From Thermomonas carbonis (GTDB lineage: Bacteria; Pseudomonadota; Gammaproteobacteria; Xanthomonadales; Xanthomonadaceae), in the NCBI RefSeq assembly GCF_014396975.1, contig NZ_CP060719.1:1646001-1710000 (forward strand): a stretch of DNA of 64,000 nucleotides. The letters run 5' to 3'. This document shows, piece after piece, positions 37,109 through 44,372 of the stretch. The translations under genes were made by a program, and so were the position numbers. Each line of letters opens with the position of its first letter. Position 1 is the stretch's first letter. The notes under the pieces are model-generated. The model was given only the letters and a program-made list of their open reading frames with translations, made no database searches and had not been told where the DNA came from.

Positions 37109-38229
37109 CAGTAATCCATCTGCATGAACCACAGCGCGGCGAACGCGTCGATGATGATCACCATCGAGATCGACTGGACCACGCTGGAGGTGGTGCGCTC
37201 GCCCAGCGACTGCGCGGTGCCCTGTACCTGCAGGCCTTCCAGGCAGCCGATCAGGGCGATGATCAACGCGAAGATCGGGGCCTTGACCATGCCCACCACG
37301 AAATGGCTCATCTGCATCATTTCGTGCATGCGTGCGACGTAGGCCACCACCGGGATGTCCAGGTTCAACGCGCCGACCGCCATGCCGCCCAGCAAGCCGG
37401 CGACCATCGCGATGAAGGTCAGCAGCGGCAGCATCACCAGCAGGGCGAGCACGCGCGGAATCACCAGCAGGTCGATCGGATCCAGGCCGAGCACGCGGAT
37501 CGCGTCGACTTCCTCGCGGTTGACCATCATGCCGATTTGCGCGGTGAACGCGCTGGCAGTGCGGCCGGCCAGCAGGATCGCGGTCAGCAGCACGCCGAAC
37601 TCGCGCAGGAAGGCGGCATTGACCAGCTCCACCACGAAGATGGTGGCACCGAAATCGCGCAGCACCATCGCGCCCAGAAACGCGATCACCGCGCCGACCA
37701 TGAACGACAGCAGGGCCACCAGCGGCGCGGCATCCAGGCCGACCTGCTCCATGTGGTGGACGGTGGCGGTGAGGCGGAAGCGACTCGGCTGCTTGAACAG
37801 GCGCAGCAGCTTGATCAGGACTTCGCCAAGGAAGGCGATCAGCGCCATCACTTCGCGGTAGTTGTCGACCACCGCGAAGCCGAGCCGGCCCAATGCGGCC
37901 TTGAAGCCAGTATCGCGCTTGCGCTTGGGGCGTTCGTCGTGGACATCCTCGATTGCCGCCACCAGCGGCTGCTGGTCGTCGCGGAAATGGAAACCCTGGA
38001 AGTCCAAGCCGCGGCGTTCGGCGAAACGCAGCAGTTGCAGTACGCCGAGCGTATCCAGGCGCTCGCAACCGCCGGCATCGACCTGGCTGGCGCCTTCCGG
38101 AGCGGCGCGCAAGGCGTCGCCGAGTTCATTGGCGTAGCGCAGGGTCCACCGGCCTTGCAGGCGCAGGATGCCGGGTTCCCCCGGATCGACGGTCGCGGTG
38201 GGTGGGTGGTGGTTGGGGCCTTTGCTCAT
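37108..38229 (-). CDS. MlaE-like lipid ABC permease with N-terminal STAS domain
   Basis: About 373 residues. Residues 20-110 form a STAS-like domain (LRLQGRWTLRYANELGDAL). The MlaE permease domain follows, with FMVGAVIAFLGAMVLRDFGA, LLTAILLAGRTASAFTAQIG and MMVNREEVDAIRVLGLDP, and five to six membrane helices. In this type the STAS domain is fused to the permease instead of being separate as MlaB. Starts at 38313 or 38262 are possible; I prefer 38229 because it avoids overlap with the divergent thrE-like gene. Confidence 0.85.
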   Translation of the reverse strand: MSKGPNHHPPTATVDPGEPGILRLQGRWTLRYANELGDALRAAPEGASQVDAGGCERLDTLGVLQLLRFAERRGLDFQGFHFRDDQQPLVAAIEDVHDERPKRKRDTGFKAALGRLGFAVVDNYREVMALIAFLGEVLIKLLRLFKQPSRFRLTATVHHMEQVGLDAAPLVALLSFMVGAVIAFLGAMVLRDFGATIFVVELVNAAFLREFGVLLTAILLAGRTASAFTAQIGMMVNREEVDAIRVLGLDPIDLLVIPRVLALLVMLPLLTFIAMVAGLLGGMAVGALNLDIPVVAYVARMHEMMQMSHFVVGMVKAPIFALIIALIGCLEGLQVQGTAQSLGERTTSSVVQSISMVIIIDAFAALWFMQMDY

Positions 38230-38299
38230 GCGCCGGGCAAGCTTACGCAAAGCAGCGCGCATGGTGTGAAAGGGATTTGCCGCGTGCGATCCTTGCCGG

Positions 38300-39550
38300 A
38301 TGCATGCGCGCAATGCCCTGACCGAGGCCGGTTACACCGAACGCATCGCCTTCGTGGTCGATGTGGCGCAGCACCTGCATGCCTACGGCACCACCGCGCA
38401 GCGGCTGGAAGGTGCGATCCAGTCGGTCTCCCGCAGGCTGTCGCTGGAGTGCGAACCCTGGGCCAACCCGACCGGCTTGATCCTGGCCTTCAGCGATCCC
38501 GCGCGGCCGGCGGGAGAGTCCGACACCACCCGGGTGATCCGCTTGGGCCTGGGCGACACCGACCTCTACAAACTCTGCGAAGCCGACCGCATCGCCGAAG
38601 AGGTGATGGCCGGGCACCTGGATATCCCGGCAGGCCGCGCAGCCTTGCGCGCGCTGGACCGGCCGACCAGCTGGCGCGGCAAGGCGATGCAGGTGCTGGG
38701 CTTCGCGCTGGCATCGGCGGCAGTGGCCGGGCTGCTGCGGCTGCCGTGGCTCGACATCGGCACAGCCGGTGCGATTGGCCTGTTGATCGGCCTGCTCGAC
38801 ATCGCCGCGCAGCGGCGCCCGCGCCTGTCCGAGGCGTTCGAAGCGATCGCCGGATTGCTCGCCGGCGGCGTGGCGATCGCGGTGTCGGCGCTGGTGGCGC
38901 CACTCAACCTCAATACCGTGATCATCGCCTCGCTGATCGTGCTGCTGCCCGGCATGGCGCTGACCAATGCGATGAACGAATTGACCAGCCGCCAGCTGGT
39001 ATCGGGCACCGCGCGTTTTGCCGGGGCCATCACCACCATCCTGAAACTCACCATCGGCACCGCGATCGCGCTGGGCATCGCCGAGTTCGCCGGGTTCCAG
39101 CCGGATGTGCGCGCGCTGCGCCCACAGCCGGAATGGGTGGTGTGGTGCGCATTGCTGCTCGGTGCGTATGCCTTCGCGGTGCTGTTCCGGGCGCATCGCC
39201 GCGACTATCCGCTGGTGATGGCGTCGGCGATCGCGGGTTACCTGATCTCCCGCTTCGGCGGCGAATGGTTCGGTGCGCAGGCCGGCCTGTTCTTTTCGGC
39301 GCTGATCACTACCGCTGCCGGCAATGTTTATGCGCGCTGGCGCAACCGCCCGGGCGCGCTGGTGCGTTTGCCTGGCTTGATCATGCTGGTGCCGGGCAGC
39401 ATCGCCCTGCGCGGGGTCATCACCCTGGTGCAGGCACAGGACATCGGTGCCGGCCAGGACGCGGCGATGCTGGCGCTCAATACCCTGATGGCCCTGCTGG
39501 CGGGATTGCTGTTCGGCAACTTGCTGGTGTCCGCGCGCCGGAATCTTTGA
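38300..39550 (+). CDS. ThrE-family threonine/serine exporter
   Basis: This 416-residue membrane protein matches the ThrE family: an N-terminal cytoplasmic domain with AQHLHAYGTTAQRLEGAI and about ten transmembrane helices, covering fused ThrE and ThrE_2 halves. Visible helices include VIIASLIVLLPGMALTNAMN, with the conserved GMALTNAMNEL, and the last helices near LPGLIMLVPGSIALRG. It is probably an exporter of threonine, serine or small organic acids. It is transcribed away from the MCE operon. Confidence 0.85.
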   Translation: MHARNALTEAGYTERIAFVVDVAQHLHAYGTTAQRLEGAIQSVSRRLSLECEPWANPTGLILAFSDPARPAGESDTTRVIRLGLGDTDLYKLCEADRIAEEVMAGHLDIPAGRAALRALDRPTSWRGKAMQVLGFALASAAVAGLLRLPWLDIGTAGAIGLLIGLLDIAAQRRPRLSEAFEAIAGLLAGGVAIAVSALVAPLNLNTVIIASLIVLLPGMALTNAMNELTSRQLVSGTARFAGAITTILKLTIGTAIALGIAEFAGFQPDVRALRPQPEWVVWCALLLGAYAFAVLFRAHRRDYPLVMASAIAGYLISRFGGEWFGAQAGLFFSALITTAAGNVYARWRNRPGALVRLPGLIMLVPGSIALRGVITLVQAQDIGAGQDAAMLALNTLMALLAGLLFGNLLVSARRNL

Positions 39551-39685
39551 CCAGGATTGCCTCGCTCGCTGTCGGATTCGCGATGAGATGCGGCGACGGG
39601 CCGGGTGGCCCGCGACAGCGCATTCAGAGCGCCGAGCAGGCTACCTGGCCCATCCCGGTAACTGGCCAAACTCGCACTGATCCCG

Positions 39686-39712
39686 AAACAAAAACGCCGG
39701 CGAATGCCGGCG
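39686..39712 (-). terminator. Rho-independent terminator for the H-NS-family gene
   Basis: A perfect 7-bp stem (39695-39701 with 39706-39712) with a 4-base loop is followed, on the minus strand, by TTTTTGTTT. It lies 25 bases past the stop of the H-NS-like gene. Confidence 0.85.
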
Positions 39713-39736
39713 CTTTCAGAAGCACGACTGATCGAT

Positions 39737-40129
39737 TTACTTGATCAGGAAGTCTTCGAGCTTCTTGCCCTTGGCGGTTTCCGCGGCCAGCCAGCGCGGC
39801 TGCTTGCCGCGGCCGGTCCAGGTGTCCTTGGCATTGGCCGGGTTGCGATACTTCGGCGCGACCTTGCCCAGGCTGCGGCCCTTGGTCGACTTGCGAGCCT
39901 TCGGCGCGGTGGCAGGTGCGGCGGTAGCGGCTGCAGCGGCCGGCTTCACGGCGACGGACTTTCCGTAAAGTTCGTCGAAGGTCCAGCCGGTGCTCTTGAG
40001 GAACTTGGCGACCGCGGCCTTCACCTGGGCGGCGGGCTTGCGCTTGGCCAGCACTTTCTTGCGCTTGTTGGCCTCGGCGATCAGGTCGGCCAGTTCCTTG
40101 GTGCTGAGGTTGCTGATATTGACGCTCAT
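39737..40129 (-). CDS. H-NS family DNA-binding protein
   Basis: This 130-residue basic protein has an N-terminal oligomerisation helix (SNLSTKELADLIAEANKRKKVL), an Ala/Pro/Lys linker, and the H-NS C-terminal DNA-binding motif in PKYRNPANAKDTWTGRGKQP followed by RWL. The TWTGRGKxPRW core is the AT-hook-like loop of H-NS/MvaT/BpH3-type proteins. It is likely a nucleoid protein and silencer of AT-rich acquired DNA. A good promoter and terminator frame it as a monocistronic unit. It has a GAGGAAA ribosome site. Confidence 0.93.
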   Translation of the reverse strand: MSVNISNLSTKELADLIAEANKRKKVLAKRKPAAQVKAAVAKFLKSTGWTFDELYGKSVAVKPAAAAATAAPATAPKARKSTKGRSLGKVAPKYRNPANAKDTWTGRGKQPRWLAAETAKGKKLEDFLIK

Positions 40130-40181
40130 TTTTGCGGGTTTCCTCGGTGGAAAATGCGGAATCCGGTTGCCGGACCCCGCA

Positions 40182-40210
40182 TATTAACTTCCCGGATTAA
40201 CTTTCGCCAA
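40182..40210 (-). promoter_or_regulatory. Candidate sigma-70 promoter of the H-NS-family gene
   Basis: On the minus strand TTGGCG (40210-40205) and TTAATA (40187-40182) are 17 bases apart. The region is AT-rich for this genome and holds a direct repeat of ATTAACTT on the plus strand, which could be an autoregulatory H-NS site. The start codon lies about 50 bases downstream. Confidence 0.5.
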
Positions 40211-40229
40211 TATCGGCCCACGCGACGAT

Positions 40230-41939
40230 TCAGCCGCGGAGTTTCCCGAGCAGGGTTTCATGGTCGAGGTTTTCCGATTCCGTCGCATCGCGCGCGCGAT
40301 ATTCGAAGGTGCCTGCTTCCAGTCCGCGACCGGACACGACGACACGATGCGGGATGCCGATCAGTTCGATATCGGCGAACATCGAGCCCGGGCGCAGGCC
40401 GCGGTCGTCGAGCACGGCATCGAAACCGGCCGCCTTCAATTCGGCATACAGCGCTTCCGCGGCGTCGCTGACGGCCGAGTCGTTCTTCGGATTGATCACG
40501 CACACCGCGACATTCCACGGTGCCATCGCCGCCGGCCAGCGGATGCCGTTGGCGTCGTGGTTCTGCTCGATCGCCGCGGCCACGATGCGCGACACGCCGA
40601 TGCCGTAGCAGCCCATCGCCGGATTGACCGCCTTGCCGTTGGCATCCAGCACCGTGCACTTCATCGCTTCGGAATACTTGCGGCCCAGCGCGAACACGTG
40701 GCCGACCTCGATCCCGCGGGCCAGCCCGAGCACGCCCTTGCCGTCCGGCGAGGCATCGCCGGCCACCACGTTGCGGATGTCGGCGGTTTCCGGCTCCGGC
40801 AGGTCGCGGCCCCAGTTCACCCCGGCGATGTGGAACCCCGGTTTGTTGGCCCCGACCACGAAGTCGGCGAGGGCGGCCACGCTGCGGTCGGCGATCACGC
40901 GGATCGGTTTCTTCGCATCCAACGGGCCGAGAAAGCCGGGCTCGCTGCCTAGGTAGTCCGCGATTTCGGCTTCAGTCGCCAGACGGTAATCCGCCATACC
41001 GGGCAGCTTGGCCAGCTTGATCTCGTTGACCATGTGGTCGCCGCGCACCAGCGCGAGCACGAACTGTTCCTTGCCGTCCGCATCGCTGCCGATGATCGCC
41101 ACCGACTTCGCGGTGCGCTGCAGCGGGATGCCCATCAGCGCGGCCACGTCCTCGCAGGTCTTCTGCGTGGGCGTGTCGATGTCGCGCAGCGATTCCGACG
41201 CGGCCACGCGCCCGCCCGGCGACACCGCTTCGGCCAGTTCGACATTCGCCGCGTAATCGGAAGTTTCCGAGAACGCGAGTGCGTCCTCGCCGGAATCGGC
41301 CAGCACGTGGAACTCGTGCGAGGCACTGCCGCCGATCGCGCCGGTATCGGCGAACACCGCGCGGAACTTCAGCCCGAGGCGGGTGAAGATGCGCGAATAG
41401 GTGTCGTACATGTTGCGGTATTCGGCGGCGAGCGAGTCGTCGTCGATGTGGAAGGAGTACGCATCCTTCATCACGAATTCGCGCGCGCGCATCACCCCGA
41501 AGCGCGGGCGGATCTCATCGCGGAACTTGGTGGTGACCTGGTAGAAGTTGACCGGCAGCTGCTTGTAGCTGGCCAGTTCGTTGCGGGCGAAGTCGGTGAC
41601 CGCTTCCTCCGCGGTCGGGGTGAAGCAGAAGTCCTGCTCCTTGCGGTCGCGGATCTTCAGCAGCTGCGGGCCGAACTTGGCCCAGCGACCGGTTTCCTCC
41701 CACAGCTCCTTCGGCTGGATCGACGGCATCGCCATCTCGATCGCGCCGGCGCGGTTCATTTCCTCGCGGACCACGGCCTCGACCTTGCGCATCACCCGCA
41801 GGCCCAGCGGCGACCAGGTGTACAGGCCGGCGGCAAGCTTGCGGATCATGCCGGCCTTGAGCATCAGCTTGTGGCTGATGACTTCGGCGTCGGCGGGGGT
41901 TTCCTTTTCGGTGCGGAGATGGAACTGCGAGAGACGCAT
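40230..41939 (-). CDS. proS: Prolyl-tRNA synthetase (bacterial type)
   Basis: This 569-residue class II synthetase opens [20 protein letters not shown]. Class II motifs include [30 protein letters not shown] and [22 protein letters not shown] YbaK-type editing domain is inserted (about 220-400), and the anticodon-binding domain includes [17 protein letters not shown]. Length and order fit the bacterial, E. coli-like form. The frame is intact. Confidence 0.97.
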   Translation of the reverse strand: MRLSQFHLRTEKETPADAEVISHKLMLKAGMIRKLAAGLYTWSPLGLRVMRKVEAVVREEMNRAGAIEMAMPSIQPKELWEETGRWAKFGPQLLKIRDRKEQDFCFTPTAEEAVTDFARNELASYKQLPVNFYQVTTKFRDEIRPRFGVMRAREFVMKDAYSFHIDDDSLAAEYRNMYDTYSRIFTRLGLKFRAVFADTGAIGGSASHEFHVLADSGEDALAFSETSDYAANVELAEAVSPGGRVAASESLRDIDTPTQKTCEDVAALMGIPLQRTAKSVAIIGSDADGKEQFVLALVRGDHMVNEIKLAKLPGMADYRLATEAEIADYLGSEPGFLGPLDAKKPIRVIADRSVAALADFVVGANKPGFHIAGVNWGRDLPEPETADIRNVVAGDASPDGKGVLGLARGIEVGHVFALGRKYSEAMKCTVLDANGKAVNPAMGCYGIGVSRIVAAAIEQNHDANGIRWPAAMAPWNVAVCVINPKNDSAVSDAAEALYAELKAAGFDAVLDDRGLRPGSMFADIELIGIPHRVVVSGRGLEAGTFEYRARDATESENLDHETLLGKLRG

Positions 41940-41998
41940 GGGGGGATTCGCGAGCGGAAAGTCCGCATTTTGCCATGACGGCAGATTTCCCCGGCTGC

Positions 41999-42018
41999 GG
42001 CCGGTGCCGGCACCGGCC
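41999..42018. repeat. Perfect 20-bp GC palindrome between proS and a DUF4124 gene
   Basis: The 20 bases are their own reverse complement with no loop, built from GCCGGTGCCGGCACCGGC plus flanks. It lies between the start of proS and the end of the upstream minus-strand gene. It could be a protein-binding site or a cruciform; nothing else identifies it. Confidence 0.6.
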
Positions 42019-42075
42019 GGTACTCGCTACGCGGCTCGAAATGCCGCTGCGCGAACACCGGCCGAACCCGCCACC

Positions 42076-42345
42076 TCAGTCCCGGTCGCCCTTGATCTCG
42101 ATGCCTTCCTGCGGCGTCCGGCTGATCCGCTCGTATTTGCGGCCGGCCGGCGGTTCATCGGTGATCTGCAGGTTGCCGGCATCGTCGCGCCAGCGGTACA
42201 GCGAGTCCGCGCGCTCGGCCTGCTTCGCCGCCACTTCCGCCGCGACAGCGCGTTCGCGTTCGCGACGCGGCATTTCCTGCGTGTACCACCACCAGGCGGC
42301 CACGCCCAAGGCGATGGCCAGCACCAGCATGCCCAGCTGCTTCAC
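42076..42345 (-). CDS. Small membrane-anchored DUF4124-like protein
   Basis: This 89-residue protein has one N-terminal helix (LGMLVLAIALGVAAWWWY) followed by a charged coil and a DUF4124 core: SLYRWRDDAGNLQITDEPPAGRKY. The GTG at 42345 overlaps the stop of the next DUF4124 gene upstream (GTGA); an ATG at 42330 is an alternative. Function of the family is unknown. It is probably cotranscribed with the secreted paralogue upstream. Confidence 0.72.
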   Translation of the reverse strand: MKQLGMLVLAIALGVAAWWWYTQEMPRRERERAVAAEVAAKQAERADSLYRWRDDAGNLQITDEPPAGRKYERISRTPQEGIEIKGDRD

Positions 42346-42728
42346 GGTTTGGCGGCGGGGCAATAGGCCTTGATCGCAGCCTGGTTCAATTCGATCTGCG
42401 AGGCGCGCTCGTCGCTGCTGAGGTTGCGGTCCGACTTGCCATCGCCATTGGTATCGACGCCGACGGCCTGGTTGGTCTGCAATCGCGTGAGGTTGCTGCG
42501 CGAGTTGGCGCACTGCTCGTTTTCGACAGGTTTGACCGTGGCGATTTCGGGCGTGTTGCCTTTGTTGTCGATGTCGCGGCTCTTGTGCGCCTGCGTCGGC
42601 GGCAGGTCGGCGTAGTGGGTCACGCCCTTGGCGTCCTTCCACTGGTACACGCGTTGCTGCTGGGCCAGGGTGGGCGCGGCCGCCAGCAACAGGGCAAGCG
42701 CGGCGGCGACGGTGCGGGTGGCGTGCAT
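42342..42728 (-). CDS. Secreted DUF4124 domain protein
   Basis: This 128-residue protein has a cleavable signal (AAALALLLAAAPTLA/QQQ). The DUF4124 core is VYQWKDAKGVTHYADLPP, and the C-terminal region has two cysteines (NEQCANSR and KAYCPAAKP). Such proteins are common, uncharacterised periplasmic proteins in Xanthomonadaceae. The start at 42728 is fixed by the signal peptide. Confidence 0.85.
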   Translation of the reverse strand: MHATRTVAAALALLLAAAPTLAQQQRVYQWKDAKGVTHYADLPPTQAHKSRDIDNKGNTPEIATVKPVENEQCANSRSNLTRLQTNQAVGVDTNGDGKSDRNLSSDERASQIELNQAAIKAYCPAAKP

Positions 42729-42817
42729 GGCGTACTCCAGGGGGATCCCGCGCCGATTGCAGCACCGCAACGTGGCCACCGCAAGTCCGGCGGCTTCGGC
42801 GCGGGCAGGATAGGCCC

Positions 42818-42823
42818 TACACT
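42818..42823 (+). promoter_or_regulatory. Candidate -10 box of pssA
   Basis: TACACT lies 7 bases before the annotated ATG of pssA. If it is a true -10 box, the message would be nearly leaderless or the start would lie further in. No clear -35 box. Confidence 0.25.
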
Positions 42824-42829
42824 GGCCCG

Positions 42830-43603
42830 ATGGATCCGAACCACAACGCCACCCCGCCACGCCCGCGCGGCCGCGGCATCTACCTGCTGCCCAACCTGCT
42901 GACCACCGGCGGTCTGTTCGGCGGCTTCTTCGCGATCATCGCGGCCTCGCAGGGGCGCTTCGAGACCGCCTGCATCGCGATCTTCGTGGCCGCGGTGCTG
43001 GACGGGCTGGATGGCCGGGTCGCGCGCCTGACCAACACCCAGAGCGAATTCGGCGTGCAGTACGACTCGCTGGCCGACCTGGTCAGCTTCGGCATGGCCC
43101 CGGCGCTCGTGATGTACCACTGGGCGCTGGTGGGCATGAAGCTGGACGGCGTGACTGCCGGCAAGCTGGGCTGGCTGGGCGCGTTCCTGTATGCGGCCTG
43201 CGCCGCGCTGCGGCTGGCGCGCTTCAACAGCCAGGTGGGCCAGGTCGACAAGCGCTGGTTCATCGGCCTGGCCAGCCCGGCGGCGGCCGGATTGATGGCC
43301 AGCTTCGTCTGGACCTGCACCGTGTTCGGCTGGACCGGCGAAGAATTGCGTTACGTCGCGTTGGGATTGACCGTCTGCGCCGGCCTGCTGATGGTCAGCC
43401 GGCTCCGCTACAACAGCTTCAAGGGCAGCGGCACCGGACCGAAATCGGACCGGGTGCCGTTCTTCGCCTTGCTGATCGTGGTGGTGGTGCTGATCGCACT
43501 GTGGATCGAGCCGCCGGTGACCTTGCTGGTGACCGCCACGTTGTATGCCGTGTCCGGGCCGGCGATGTGGTTCCGTCGGCGTCGGCTGGACGCCGCTGCG
43601 TGA
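42830..43603 (+). CDS. pssA: CDP-diacylglycerol--serine O-phosphatidyltransferase
   Basis: This 257-residue membrane enzyme makes phosphatidylserine, the precursor of phosphatidylethanolamine. The CDP-alcohol phosphotransferase signature is present as DGLDGRVARL followed by FGVQYDSLADLVSFG, with the catalytic Asp residues. About eight membrane helices are visible. It ends in a GTGA overlap with the small gene downstream. Confidence 0.95.
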   Translation: MDPNHNATPPRPRGRGIYLLPNLLTTGGLFGGFFAIIAASQGRFETACIAIFVAAVLDGLDGRVARLTNTQSEFGVQYDSLADLVSFGMAPALVMYHWALVGMKLDGVTAGKLGWLGAFLYAACAALRLARFNSQVGQVDKRWFIGLASPAAAGLMASFVWTCTVFGWTGEELRYVALGLTVCAGLLMVSRLRYNSFKGSGTGPKSDRVPFFALLIVVVVLIALWIEPPVTLLVTATLYAVSGPAMWFRRRRLDAAA

Positions 43604-43854
43604 GTTGGGATCCGTTCCAGCGCGCGGTCCTCGCCGAACTTGGGCATGTGGTCTACCGGCCGCCGGTCGCGGCGCAGGGCGTACAGGTGGATGATGCGGT
43701 GCTGGCGCGGTTGGCGCGCGCGGCAGGCTTGGAGCCGGAGGATTTCAGCCTGCAGTTCGGCGACCTCACGCCGCTGGCGAAGTTGCAGGGCGATGCCCGT
43801 GCCAAGCGCGCGCTGTGGCCGCGCCTGCGGGCGATGCGGCGGGGAATGGCGTGA
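43600..43854 (+). CDS. Small conserved-looking protein between pssA and rimI
   Basis: This 84-residue soluble protein starts with GTG overlapping pssA and ends overlapping rimI (GTGA), the pattern of a real operon gene. It begins SWDPFQRAVLAELGHVVYRP and has a central LARLARAAGLEPEDF. I do not recognise the family. Its position just before rimI suggests a link to the N-acetyltransferase, or a simple co-transcribed gene such as a HolD-like subunit; neither is shown by the sequence. Confidence 0.7.
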   Translation: MSWDPFQRAVLAELGHVVYRPPVAAQGVQVDDAVLARLARAAGLEPEDFSLQFGDLTPLAKLQGDARAKRALWPRLRAMRRGMA

Positions 43855-44360
43855 ACGCGCAGCGCGCGGACGCGGTGGCGGCCGTGCCGCACCTGCGGCC
43901 GATGCGCGAGGCCGACCTCGACGAGATCATGCGCATCGAGCTGCGCGCCTACCCGTTCCCGTGGACCCGCGGGATCTTTCGCGACTGCATGCACGCCGGT
44001 TATCCGATGTGGGTGCAGGAGCGCGACGGCGAGATCGTCGGCTACGGCGTGCTCAGCATCGGCGTGGAGGAAGCGCACGTGCTCAACCTGTGCACCGCGC
44101 CCGGCAGCGAAGGCCAGGGCCTGGGCCGGCGCATGCTGCAGGCCTTGCTGCGGGTTGCGCGCGGTTTCGGCTCGCAACGCGTGTTCCTGGAAGTGCGCCC
44201 GTCCAACCCGCGCGCGATCGCGCTGTACGACGCCAGTGGCTTCAACGAGATCGGTCGCCGCCCGCGCTATTACCCCGCCGCCAACAACGGCCGCGAGGAC
44301 GCGATCGTCATGGCGATGGAGTTGTTGTCGGACGACATCACGAAGATGCCGCCGCTGTAG
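43851..44360 (+). CDS. rimI: Ribosomal protein S18-alanine N-acetyltransferase (GNAT)
   Basis: This GNAT acetyltransferase has 169 residues from GTG 43851. Motif A (acetyl-CoA loop) reads LCTAPGSEGQGLGRRML, and FLEVRPSNPRAIALYDASGF with RPRYYP matches RimI. RimI acetylates the N-terminal alanine of S18. The ten-residue extension before HLRPMREADLDEI is unusual, but the GTGA overlap supports the start. Confidence 0.9.
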   Translation: MNAQRADAVAAVPHLRPMREADLDEIMRIELRAYPFPWTRGIFRDCMHAGYPMWVQERDGEIVGYGVLSIGVEEAHVLNLCTAPGSEGQGLGRRMLQALLRVARGFGSQRVFLEVRPSNPRAIALYDASGFNEIGRRPRYYPAANNGREDAIVMAMELLSDDITKMPPL

Positions 44361-44372
44361 AAATAGGCCGGA

